A stretch of DNA of 33,980 nucleotides from an uncultured Bacteroidales bacterium (GTDB lineage Bacteria; Bacteroidota; Bacteroidia; Bacteroidales; WCHB1-69): the NCBI GenBank assembly GCA_946186495.1, contig CAMHNQ010000032.1, forward strand, positions 1-33,980. Direction: 5' to 3'. The translations under genes and the position numbers were made by a program. Of this stretch, positions 17,227 through 23,682 are shown piece after piece. Each line of letters opens with the position of its first letter. Within the stretch, counting starts at the first letter, position 1. The notes under the pieces were generated by a model, which saw nothing but the letters and a program-made list of their open reading frames with translations, was not told the origin of the DNA and ran no database searches.

Positions 17227-18111
17227 TCACTCTCTGTCGGCCGTAATCAGTATCTCCTCCGCCCCCACTTCCATCCTGTTGAATGCAAACAGCCTCTTCC
17301 CCAGGTCTTTGAGCGATGCGCCGAGGTGATAGACTGTATCGTCGATGATGAGGAAGCGGTCGTGGTAACGGTCGCATTCCCTGATCGTTATGAGCGGATA
17401 CTGACGGTTATGCCGCTCAAGGTCCAAAGAGAGCGTTTCTGTCACACGCTGCGTGACAATCTCCGCCGTTACGCCTTCTCCTCGCTTCGCCAACATCAGA
17501 AGCACCGAATCGTCGATGTAGTTGTCAATGAGAATGATGCCTCTTTTTGCGGAACGGATCAGGTCGGCGGCGAATGTGTATGCGTCGAAGATTTGGCCGT
17601 CGAAGAAGATGCCCTCTTTTGGCGGCGGTGCGGTTTGCACGAAAAACCCTATTTGCTCTTCAGTTTTGCTGACGCGCTCCTCCAATCGTTCTATCCGTCG
17701 GTTGACAGCATAACCGCGAAGAAGATATTCTTTCAGAACCCTGTTCGCCCACTGGCGAAAACGAGTTCCCTGGATGCTTTTCACGCGATACCCTACAGAT
17801 ATTATGACATCCAAATTATAGTATTCGATATTTCGCAAAACCTGTCGACCATTTTCAATCTGAACCGTTGCAATATTTGCAACAGTTGCCTCTCTTTGTA
17901 ATTCCCCCTCATTATAAATGTTACGTAAATGTCTTGATATGACCGACTTGTCTCTTCCAAACAAATCTTTCATCTGATTAAGACTCAGCCACACTGTATT
18001 CTCCCCCATCCGTACCTCCAAGCAGATGCTGCTGTCCGGCTGGTAGAGGATGATTTCACCAGAGTTCGTGGTGGGTTGACCGTTTTCTGCCATTATTTCA
18101 TTTTGCTTCAT
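17227..18111 (-). CDS. RhuM-family protein fused to a phospholipase-D-like domain
   Basis: The protein has 294 residues. Residues about 18-125 match the RhuM family: EVRMGENTVWLSLNQMKDLFGRDKSVISRHLRNIYNEGEL, then YYNLDVIISVGYRVKS and FRQWANRVLKEYLLRGYAVN. RhuM was named from a Salmonella pathogenicity island and is common next to restriction systems and on mobile DNA; its biochemical role is unclear, though the segment looks DNA-binding. A short coiled coil (138-155) leads to a second domain with HxR(x4)D(x6)GxS at H250, R252, D257, G264 and S266. This has the spacing of the phospholipase D HKD motif with Arg in place of Lys. The single HKD copy implies a dimer if active. A good promoter precedes it. 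It converges on the T9SS gene with 22 bases between stops. Confidence 0.85.
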   Translation of the reverse strand: MKQNEIMAENGQPTTNSGEIILYQPDSSICLEVRMGENTVWLSLNQMKDLFGRDKSVISRHLRNIYNEGELQREATVANIATVQIENGRQVLRNIEYYNLDVIISVGYRVKSIQGTRFRQWANRVLKEYLLRGYAVNRRIERLEERVSKTEEQIGFFVQTAPPPKEGIFFDGQIFDAYTFAADLIRSAKRGIILIDNYIDDSVLLMLAKRGEGVTAEIVTQRVTETLSLDLERHNRQYPLITIRECDRYHDRFLIIDDTVYHLGASLKDLGKRLFAFNRMEVGAEEILITADRE

Positions 18112-18152
18112 GAGAGATTCTTTTTATTTTGAGTTTTATGAATTTTCACCGG

Positions 18153-18184
18153 CAAACATACAAAATCATTTCGAGAAAGCCAAA
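18153..18184 (-). promoter_or_regulatory. promoter of the RhuM-family gene
   Basis: On the minus strand TTTG (18181-18184), a 20-base spacer and TATGTTTG (18153-18160) match the full Bacteroidota -33/-7 consensus (TTTG, 19-20 bases, TAnnTTTG). This is the best two-element promoter in the window and ends 41 bases before the ATG. Confidence 0.7.
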
Positions 18185-18437
18185 CACAAAACACTTTTAA
18201 CTCATTAATAATCAAAACAATATAAGTTACATTTTTCGATTGAAAAGTTACTGTTTCCGGAAAGAAAATGGCAAAGTGCAAGAAATGCACAAAACAGTAC
18301 TTAGCGATGTCTCAGATTGACCGTCTGAAATTTTGGAAGATTTTGTCCGTGAGGCTACAATTTCTGTTTACGCCCCAACCAAGCCCCCGAGCAGATTACA
18401 ATCGAGAGTGAGAAGTTTCCCATAGTTGAAAAAATTG
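18185..18437. other. AT-rich intergenic stretch
   Basis: I see no gene, RNA or strong hairpin here. Short open frames are present on both strands but lack protein-like composition. It separates the divergent promoters of the RhuM-family gene and the small membrane-protein gene. Confidence 0.4.
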
Positions 18438-18445
18438 TATTTTTG
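18438..18445 (+). promoter_or_regulatory. -7 element of the small membrane-protein gene
   Basis: TATTTTTG fits TAnnTTTG. A TTTC at 18416-18419, 18 bases upstream, is a near match to the -33 TTTG. The element lies 18 bases before the ATG at 18464. Confidence 0.5.
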
Positions 18446-18463
18446 CGGAACGAATAGAAGACA

Positions 18464-18895
18464 ATGGAAAGGTTTGTCAATCTCATCAATGTGAACTGCG
18501 TTGTTTTTTGGCAGATGAGGTGGTTACCCACTAAAAGCAAGTTAAAAAAGGGAGACTATCTACGACAAGCGGAAGCCGCTTTTAACGGCGCATTTCGGCA
18601 CGAAGGGTATTCTGTTATGGGAATTCTATGGTTCTTACCAACGGCTGCCCTTGTTGTCAAACTTATAGGAGAAAGTTTCTGGACCATAATAACCACATTC
18701 GTCCTGTCCATTGCTTTGTCATTCCTCTTCCACTGGTATTTCCTGACGTACAAAAACAAATGGCGCAAATATTGGAATGAATATGAGCATCAGACAAAAC
18801 GGCAACGTGTTGTATGGGCGATAATCACCATTGTGACATATATCCTTTTTTTCGGTTTTTGTACAATTGGGGCTTTTTTGATACATAAAGCATAA
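18464..18895 (+). CDS. hypothetical membrane protein
   Basis: The protein has 143 residues and belongs to no family I recognise. A basic N-terminal region (about 20-48, RWLPTKSKLKKGDYLRQAE) is followed by three hydrophobic segments: about 51-68 (VMGILWFLPTAALVVKLI), 72-94 (WTIITTFVLSIALSFLFHWYFL) and 117-138 (WAIITIVTYILFFGFCTIGAFL). A charged loop (KNKWRKYWNEYEHQTKRQR) separates the second and third. It has its own -7 element and stands between the RhuM-family and Fic genes, in an AT-rich accessory stretch. It may belong to the same acquired cluster, but nothing ties it functionally to either neighbour. Confidence 0.65.
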   Translation: MERFVNLINVNCVVFWQMRWLPTKSKLKKGDYLRQAEAAFNGAFRHEGYSVMGILWFLPTAALVVKLIGESFWTIITTFVLSIALSFLFHWYFLTYKNKWRKYWNEYEHQTKRQRVVWAIITIVTYILFFGFCTIGAFLIHKA

Positions 18896-19003
18896 CTTGA
18901 TTGGAAAAGCTCTTAATCTAAGGCGAAAATCACAAAATACTCAAAATGTTGACACCGATTTGTCTTTATCCAGTCGGTCGACAGTCGGAGACGAAAAAAG
19001 TTG

Positions 19004-19011
19004 TATCTTTG
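19004..19011 (+). promoter_or_regulatory. -7 element of the Fic gene
   Basis: TATCTTTG fits TAnnTTTG and lies 64 bases before the ATG at 19076. No -33 TTTG is visible. Confidence 0.5.
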
Positions 19012-19075
19012 CGGAAAATAAAAATCTGAAGAAAAGGACACGAAAACCTGTCACTCAGGTAGATAGGCAAAAGAT

Positions 19076-20260
19076 ATGATGATCGAAGAACCCATACTCC
19101 CGCAACTTCCCGATTTTGAGGAATACATCCAGCAGGGCGAGCCGGACCGGCGGCAACGCGCCGAAAACTGGCAGATCGCCATCGGCCTGCAGGCGGTAGA
19201 TGGTCTGCACACTTCGGAGTACCTGCAACAGACGGCGCGACAGCATATTGAAGGGAAAATTTCCATTAAGGAGGTTCAAGAGCTTATCAAAACCTATTAC
19301 GTAAGTAAGAGTGTCCGCACGGATGGTGACAATGATACGGAAGAGGCCGACCGTGTGGCATCAAACATCACCGCTTTGCTCGGTGAGACCACTTTTGCTT
19401 TGACGTACGCGGGTTTAACAGCCATTCATAGACGTATTTTCAACGGTGTTTTCAAATTTGCAGGACAAATTCGTGATGTGAACATCACAAAAAAAGAATG
19501 GGTGTTGGATGGTGACACCGTGCGGTATGTCTCCGCCCCAGACCTCAAACTCGCCATCGAATACGATTTGGAACAAGAGAGAAACTTCAACTACAGCCGG
19601 TTGCCCATGTCTGAAATTGTGCAGCATATCACAAAATTTGTCGCGGGAATATGGCAAATCCATCCATTTAGAGAAGGAAACACACGGACAACAGCTGTTT
19701 TTACCATCAAATATTTGCAAAATATCGGATTTGAGGTAAATAATGACCTTTTCTTTCAAAATTCATGGTATTTCCGCAATGCTTTGGTGAGAGCCAATTA
19801 TCAAAATGTACAGAAAAACGTGGATTATTCTCCGCAATATTTAGAATTGTTCTTCCGAAATCTATTAATGGGTGAACACAATGAGCTACGAAACCGCTAT
19901 TTGCACATCCGTTGGAACACCCCCACAAGTACCCCCACAAGTACCCCCTCAAGCTCGCTTCATAATGAAGGCAACAAATTTTATACGGACAATGATAATA
20001 TAAAACGTGTTGTCAACGCGCTTGGAACACAGCAAATGTCTGTAAAAGAATTACTTGTAGCTGTAAATTTGAAAGATCGGAAAAACTTCATCGAATATTC
20101 ATTAAATCCAGCTATGAAGGAGGGTTTTGTTCGAATGCTTTATCCTGAAAACCCCAAACATCCCCGCCAAAAATACCTTCTAACCGTAAAAGGTATCGGA
20201 CTCTTTCACGAAACTTTAACCTCAACCCCAATAACCCCAATAACCATCAATAACCTATAA
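19076..20260 (+). CDS. Fic family protein
   Basis: Fic proteins usually transfer AMP or another nucleotide-derived group to a hydroxyl of a target protein. The 394-residue protein carries the catalytic loop HPFREGNTRT at 196-205; the canonical form is HPFx(D/E)GN(G/K)R, so Thr replaces Gly/Lys while the catalytic His196 and Arg204 remain. The N-terminal region (about 35-75, GLQAVDGLHTSEYLQQTARQ, IEGKISIKEVQELIKTYY) resembles the built-in or separate antitoxin helices of Fic proteins. Its Glu59-Gly60 recalls the end of the (S/T)xxxE(G/N) inhibitory motif, but Ser/Thr is missing. The C-terminal part (about 300-390) looks like a winged helix after a repeat-encoded PTSTPTSTPSS linker. The stop codon lies inside a heptamer-repeat array. 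The target is unknown; toxin or signalling roles are both possible. Confidence 0.9.
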   Translation: MMIEEPILPQLPDFEEYIQQGEPDRRQRAENWQIAIGLQAVDGLHTSEYLQQTARQHIEGKISIKEVQELIKTYYVSKSVRTDGDNDTEEADRVASNITALLGETTFALTYAGLTAIHRRIFNGVFKFAGQIRDVNITKKEWVLDGDTVRYVSAPDLKLAIEYDLEQERNFNYSRLPMSEIVQHITKFVAGIWQIHPFREGNTRTTAVFTIKYLQNIGFEVNNDLFFQNSWYFRNALVRANYQNVQKNVDYSPQYLELFFRNLLMGEHNELRNRYLHIRWNTPTSTPTSTPSSSLHNEGNKFYTDNDNIKRVVNALGTQQMSVKELLVAVNLKDRKNFIEYSLNPAMKEGFVRMLYPENPKHPRQKYLLTVKGIGLFHETLTSTPITPITINNL

Positions 20261-20270
20261 CCTATAACCA
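20224..20270 (+). repeat. heptamer-type repeat spanning the Fic stop codon to the cinA start
   Basis: Imperfect copies of CAATAACC, CTATAACC and related units fill the space from the last codons of the Fic gene to the base before the cinA ATG. The array encodes the last residues of the Fic protein (TPITPITINNL) and supplies its TAA stop. Confidence 0.75.
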
Positions 20271-21524
20271 ATGATCCTCATCAACATCGGAGACGAGCTC
20301 CTCTTAGGACAAGTCATTAACACCAACGCCGCCTTCATCGGGCAGCAAATGGCCTTGGCGGGCATCGAAATGACCGAATGCGTCACCATCGGCGACGACG
20401 AAGATGCCATTCGCAATACCATCACGAATGGCTTTGAAAAAACCAACCTGATTGTGGTCACCGGCGGGCTCGGACCCACCCGCGACGACATCACCAAAAA
20501 GGTGATCTGCGACTACTTCCACCGCGAACTGGTGGTGGACGAGCCGACCTTGGAGTGGGTGCGCGAAATCTTCGCTGCCCGCGGAATGAAACTCACGGAG
20601 ACCAACAGCCACCAGGCCGACGTGCCCGACGGCTGCACCGTCCTGAAGAACACCTTGGGCACCGCCCCGGGACTCTGGATAGAGCAGGACGGCAAGATTC
20701 TGGTCGCCCTGCCCGGCGTGCCTTTCGAGATGGAAAAACTTATCTGTGAGGAAGTTCTGCCGAGACTGCAGGAAATCTTCCACCACGAACACGCCGTATT
20801 GTACAAGGTGCTGCAATGCACCGGTATCAGCGAGAGCAACCTCTCCGACCAGCTCACCGACTTCGAGGCACAGCTGCCGGAAAACATCAAGTTGGCCTAC
20901 CTGCCTAAACCGGGCATCATCCGCCTGCGGCTGACCGCTTCGGGTGCCAACAACGAAGAGCTGCAAACCTCTTTGAACCAGCAGTTTGAGAAACTCAAAG
21001 CGGAGGTGGGCCCGTTGGCCTTCGCTGACGAGGACATCCCGATGGAAGCGGTCATCGGCAAGCTCCTGCGCGGGAGCGGTAAGCGCATGGCCACCGCCGA
21101 AAGCTGCACCGGCGGCTTTATCGCGCACCTGATCACTTCTGTGCCAGGCAGTTCCGAATATTTCCAAGGGAGCGTGGTCTCCTACAGCAACCAGGTGAAG
21201 CGCGACATCCTCAACGTGCGGGAGGACAACCTCAAGAAACGCGGTGCGGTGAGCGAGCCGGTCGTCAGCGATATGGCCCTCAACGTCATGGACCTCTTGG
21301 ATGTCGATTACGCTGTGGCCACCTCCGGCATCGCAGGTCCCGACGGTGGCACTGCCGAGAAACCCGTCGGCACCGTCTGGATGGCCGTGGCCACCCCCAC
21401 CCGACTGGTTACCAAAGAGTTCCATTTTGGGAAGCACACCGGCCGGAAGCAAATCATTGAGCGGGCCGCCCACGCCGCGCTCAACATGCTGCGCATCGAA
21501 ATCGAGAAAGACATCCGCCGATGA
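20271..21524 (+). CDS. cinA: CinA family nicotinamide-nucleotide amidohydrolase
   Basis: The 417-residue protein has both CinA domains. The N-terminal MoaB/MogA-like domain (about 1-170) carries INIGDELLLGQVINTNA and VVTGGLGPTRDDITK and is associated with ADP-ribose pyrophosphatase activity. The C-terminal PncC-type amidase domain (about 255-410) carries TAESCTGGFIAHLIT, VVSYSNQVK and SGIAGPDGG, and deamidates NMN to recycle pyridine nucleotides. The start follows the repeat array directly. It overlaps xerD by four bases (ATGA), giving a tightly coupled cinA-xerD pair. The name recalls competence induction in streptococci, which need not apply here. Confidence 0.96.
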   Translation: MILINIGDELLLGQVINTNAAFIGQQMALAGIEMTECVTIGDDEDAIRNTITNGFEKTNLIVVTGGLGPTRDDITKKVICDYFHRELVVDEPTLEWVREIFAARGMKLTETNSHQADVPDGCTVLKNTLGTAPGLWIEQDGKILVALPGVPFEMEKLICEEVLPRLQEIFHHEHAVLYKVLQCTGISESNLSDQLTDFEAQLPENIKLAYLPKPGIIRLRLTASGANNEELQTSLNQQFEKLKAEVGPLAFADEDIPMEAVIGKLLRGSGKRMATAESCTGGFIAHLITSVPGSSEYFQGSVVSYSNQVKRDILNVREDNLKKRGAVSEPVVSDMALNVMDLLDVDYAVATSGIAGPDGGTAEKPVGTVWMAVATPTRLVTKEFHFGKHTGRKQIIERAAHAALNMLRIEIEKDIRR

Positions 21525-22402
21525 ACGCGCAAATCGCCCGCTTCCGGCAATATTTAGTCTATGAAAAAGGCCTCTCGCCCAAGAGCGTGGAGGCCTATTT
21601 GCACGATGTGCAGCTGTTGGCGGACTTTCTGGGCGAGGACAAAATCGAGAACGCCACCTTCGAGGAGTTGCAGAAGTTCCTGAAGCACCTTTACGAATCG
21701 AACTTCAACGCGCGGTCGCAGGCGCGGATTGTCTCCGGAATGCGGGCCTTCTACCGCTACCTCATCTATGCCAACCTGCGGGAGGACGACCCGACGGAGC
21801 TGTTGGATGCGCCCAAAATCGGGATGCATCTCCCTGATGTACTAACCGTTGAGGAAATCCAAAGCATCATGGACGTGATAGACTTGAGCACGTCGGAGGG
21901 TCACCGAAACCGCGCCATGGTGGAGGTGATGTACGGCTGTGGCTTGCGGGTCAGCGAGTTAGTGACCTTACGGCTCTCCAACCTCTTTTTCGATGACGGC
22001 TTCATCAAGGTGGTGGGCAAGGGCAGCAAGGAGCGACTGATCCCTATCGGGACAACGGCCATGAAGATGGTGAACCTTTACATTAACGGTAAACGTAAAG
22101 AGCTGAAAATCAAAAAAGGGGAGGAGGATTACGTCTTCCTGAACCGCAGAGGGGCGCACCTCACCCGTGAGATGGTCTTCATGCTCGTCAAGAAGTGGGT
22201 AAAAGAGGCGGGCATCGACAAGACAGTGAGTCCGCACACGTTCCGGCACTCCTTCGCCACGCACCTCATCGAGGGCGGCGCCGACCTCCGCGCCGTGCAG
22301 GAGATGCTCGGCCATGAAAGCATCACCACGACGGAAATTTACACGCATCTGGACCAAGATTACCTGCGGACGAACATCGCGTTGTTCCATCCGAGGTATT
22401 AA
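21521..22402 (+). CDS. xerD: site-specific tyrosine recombinase XerD
   Basis: XerD works with XerC at dif to resolve chromosome dimers. The 293-residue protein has the usual length. It carries an N-terminal SAM-like DNA-binding domain (FRQYLVYEKGLSPKSVEAYL) and a catalytic domain with Arg143 (GCGLRVSEL), Lys167, His239 and Arg242 (PHTFRHSFAT), His265 (LGHESI) and the nucleophile Tyr274 (TEIYTH). The last residues, YLRTNIALFHPRY, are encoded by the segment that is duplicated at 32023-32063. Thus the 3' end of this gene may have been supplied by inserted DNA while protein sequence was preserved. Its position as a chromosomal gene coupled to cinA suggests the housekeeping XerD, not an element integrase. 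Confidence 0.94.
   Translation: MNAQIARFRQYLVYEKGLSPKSVEAYLHDVQLLADFLGEDKIENATFEELQKFLKHLYESNFNARSQARIVSGMRAFYRYLIYANLREDDPTELLDAPKIGMHLPDVLTVEEIQSIMDVIDLSTSEGHRNRAMVEVMYGCGLRVSELVTLRLSNLFFDDGFIKVVGKGSKERLIPIGTTAMKMVNLYINGKRKELKIKKGEEDYVFLNRRGAHLTREMVFMLVKKWVKEAGIDKTVSPHTFRHSFATHLIEGGADLRAVQEMLGHESITTTEIYTHLDQDYLRTNIALFHPRY
22362..22380 (+). repeat. left copy of a 19-bp direct repeat in the xerD 3' end (possible attL)
   Basis: ACCTGCGGACGAACATCGC lies within xerD codons for YLRTNIA and recurs exactly at 32023-32041. Both copies are followed by codons for the same XerD tail, with mostly synonymous differences. The first 12 bases also occur in the FISUMP lipoprotein gene at 28403-28414. Confidence 0.85.
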
Positions 22403-22406
22403 GAAT

Positions 22407-22434
22407 GGTTATTGGTTATGGGTTATTGGTTATT
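22407..22434 (-). repeat. heptamer array downstream of xerD, minus orientation
   Basis: Four copies of GGTTATT/GGTTATG (AATAACC or CATAACC on the minus strand) begin 4 bases after the xerD stop. On the minus strand the array is preceded by CCCCGCTTC, close to the CCCAGCTTC before the arrays at 7874 and within 31786-31843. Confidence 0.8.
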
Positions 22435-22505
22435 GAAGCGGGGATGCGGAGAGCAACATTCCTGCCATTTCAATCCACCGTCAGGAATAACAAATTTGAG
22501 ATTTA

Positions 22506-22540
22506 AGGTGTAGTTTTTCTCCCCCTTCGTAGTCAAAAGG
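22506..22540 (+). promoter_or_regulatory. conserved block upstream of ECF sigma copy 1 (candidate ECF promoter)
   Basis: AGGTGTA (22506-22512) and CCTTCGTAGTCAAAAGG (22524-22540) precede the ATG at 22558. The 17-base block occurs unchanged, at the same distance from the start codon, before the second sigma gene. Survival of a non-coding block in both copies suggests function, possibly an autoregulated ECF promoter -10 region or a leader site. The AGGTGTA spacing differs by 5 bases between copies, so it may not be the -35. Confidence 0.5.
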
Positions 22541-22557
22541 GAAACAACGTCTGACAG

Positions 22558-23052
22558 ATGAAGCAGAAAAAAGACAAAGAACAGAAAGAACGCGACTTCG
22601 AGCGGTTAGTGCAGGAGCAGCGGCAGACCATCTACTCTGTGTGCTACCTCTTCGCCAACGACCGGCAAGAAGCGGACGACCTCGCCCAAGAGGTGCTGAT
22701 ACGCCTCTGGCAGGGCATCGACAGTTTCGAAGGGCGCAGCTCAGCCAAAACGTGGGTCTATCGCGTGGCCCTGAACACCTGCGTGACCTTCGACAAACGC
22801 AACCGCCGCCGTCCCGACTGCGTGCCGTTGGAAATGGACATCGACCTCTTCGCCGCCGAGGAGGCCTGTCCCGCCGCCAGCCGCCTGCACAAACGTATCG
22901 CGAAATTACATCCCTTTGACCGGGCACTGATCCTGCTTTGGCTCGAAGACCTGCCCTACGACGAGATTGCCGCCATCCTCGGCATCACCGTCGATAATGT
23001 CAGCGTACGTCTGGTGCGCATACGCGAAAAACTCAAATCATTCACCGATTAA
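22558..23052 (+). CDS. ECF-type RNA polymerase sigma factor, copy 1
   Basis: This 164-residue sigma-70 family protein has only regions 2 and 4. Region 2 includes DRQEADDLAQEVLIRLWQGI and SSAKTWVYRVALNTCV (about 38-77). Region 4 includes LPYDEIAAILGITVDNVSVRLVRIREKLK (about 131-159), a helix-turn-helix that reads the -35 element. The N-terminus is unusually charged (MKQKKDKEQKERDFERL). It is followed after 14 bases by a membrane protein, the usual place for an anti-sigma factor or sensor. By my reading it differs from copy 2 (26628-27122) at three residues: Val/Met at 18, Phe/Leu at 78 and Val/Met at 89. Confidence 0.92.
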   Translation: MKQKKDKEQKERDFERLVQEQRQTIYSVCYLFANDRQEADDLAQEVLIRLWQGIDSFEGRSSAKTWVYRVALNTCVTFDKRNRRRPDCVPLEMDIDLFAAEEACPAASRLHKRIAKLHPFDRALILLWLEDLPYDEIAAILGITVDNVSVRLVRIREKLKSFTD

Positions 23053-23066
23053 ACCTCAAAACAATT

Positions 23067-23648
23067 ATGGAACAATTTGAAGATATGAAATATGAGCTGC
23101 AGCAGGAGTTACAAGACCTGCAGCAGAATGTGGAGCAGCACAGCACCTTCAACAGGGAGGTATGGCAGCGCGCGGTGAAACGTCACAGCAAGCACCTCTA
23201 TATGCAGAACTTGCTTTCCGTCATATTTTTGGTAGTCATCATAACCGCCAGTAACTTTATCCTCTGTGACTATTGGCCGTGGTGGCTTTTACTCCCCAGT
23301 GACCTCTTTCTTGGCTGGATTACGTTGGACAGTCTTATCGCCACCAACGGTCTCCGAAAAGCCGACGCGCAGAGTCGCGAAGGTCTCCTTTCGCTGCGGG
23401 ATAGTATTCAAAAGAGCACGACCTATTCGAAGCGTAAACGCATTGTCATACAGGTTGTTGGCATAATAATATCATTGTTGATATATGTTTACCTCTTTTT
23501 CTACGACAGATCAATGTTCTTTACTCTACTAGTCTCCGGTCTTTTGTCCATTCCTGTCGTAATCAAAACCTCCAAGCGGGTAAAGAAACGCTTCGACGAA
23601 CTCAACGAAGAAATCGACGAATTACTGAACGAATCCCGACCTTCTTAA
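23067..23648 (+). CDS. membrane partner of the ECF sigma factor, copy 1 (putative anti-sigma/sensor)
   Basis: The 193-residue protein has a cytoplasmic-looking N-terminus (about 1-45, rich in Gln/Glu: ELQQELQDLQQNVEQHSTF). Two membrane segments follow at about 48-67 and 70-92, then a charged loop with SREGLLSLRDSIQKSTTYSKRKR, two more membrane segments at about 125-146 and 149-167, and an acidic coiled tail (FDELNEEIDELLNES). I recognise no named anti-sigma domain such as FecR or zinc-finger types. The role is inferred from position: 14 bases after the sigma gene, in both copies of the module. Compared with copy 2, the N-terminal 45 residues differ at about six positions, while the last two membrane segments share little. 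Confidence 0.75.
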   Translation: MEQFEDMKYELQQELQDLQQNVEQHSTFNREVWQRAVKRHSKHLYMQNLLSVIFLVVIITASNFILCDYWPWWLLLPSDLFLGWITLDSLIATNGLRKADAQSREGLLSLRDSIQKSTTYSKRKRIVIQVVGIIISLLIYVYLFFYDRSMFFTLLVSGLLSIPVVIKTSKRVKKRFDELNEEIDELLNESRPS

Positions 23649-23682
23649 GTCTTAAGTCTAAATTATTATAAAACAAACGTTT

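Noticed and set aside
20304-21473. 389-codon minus-strand frame over cinA
   Set aside because: Antisense shadow of a GC-rich conserved gene; composition rich in His/Val/Gly without domain signals.
21521-22402. XerD as the integrase of the putative island
   Set aside because: It is coupled to cinA with a four-base overlap and has the length and motifs of the housekeeping enzyme, so it is more likely the target than the element's own recombinase; a role in moving the DNA remains possible.
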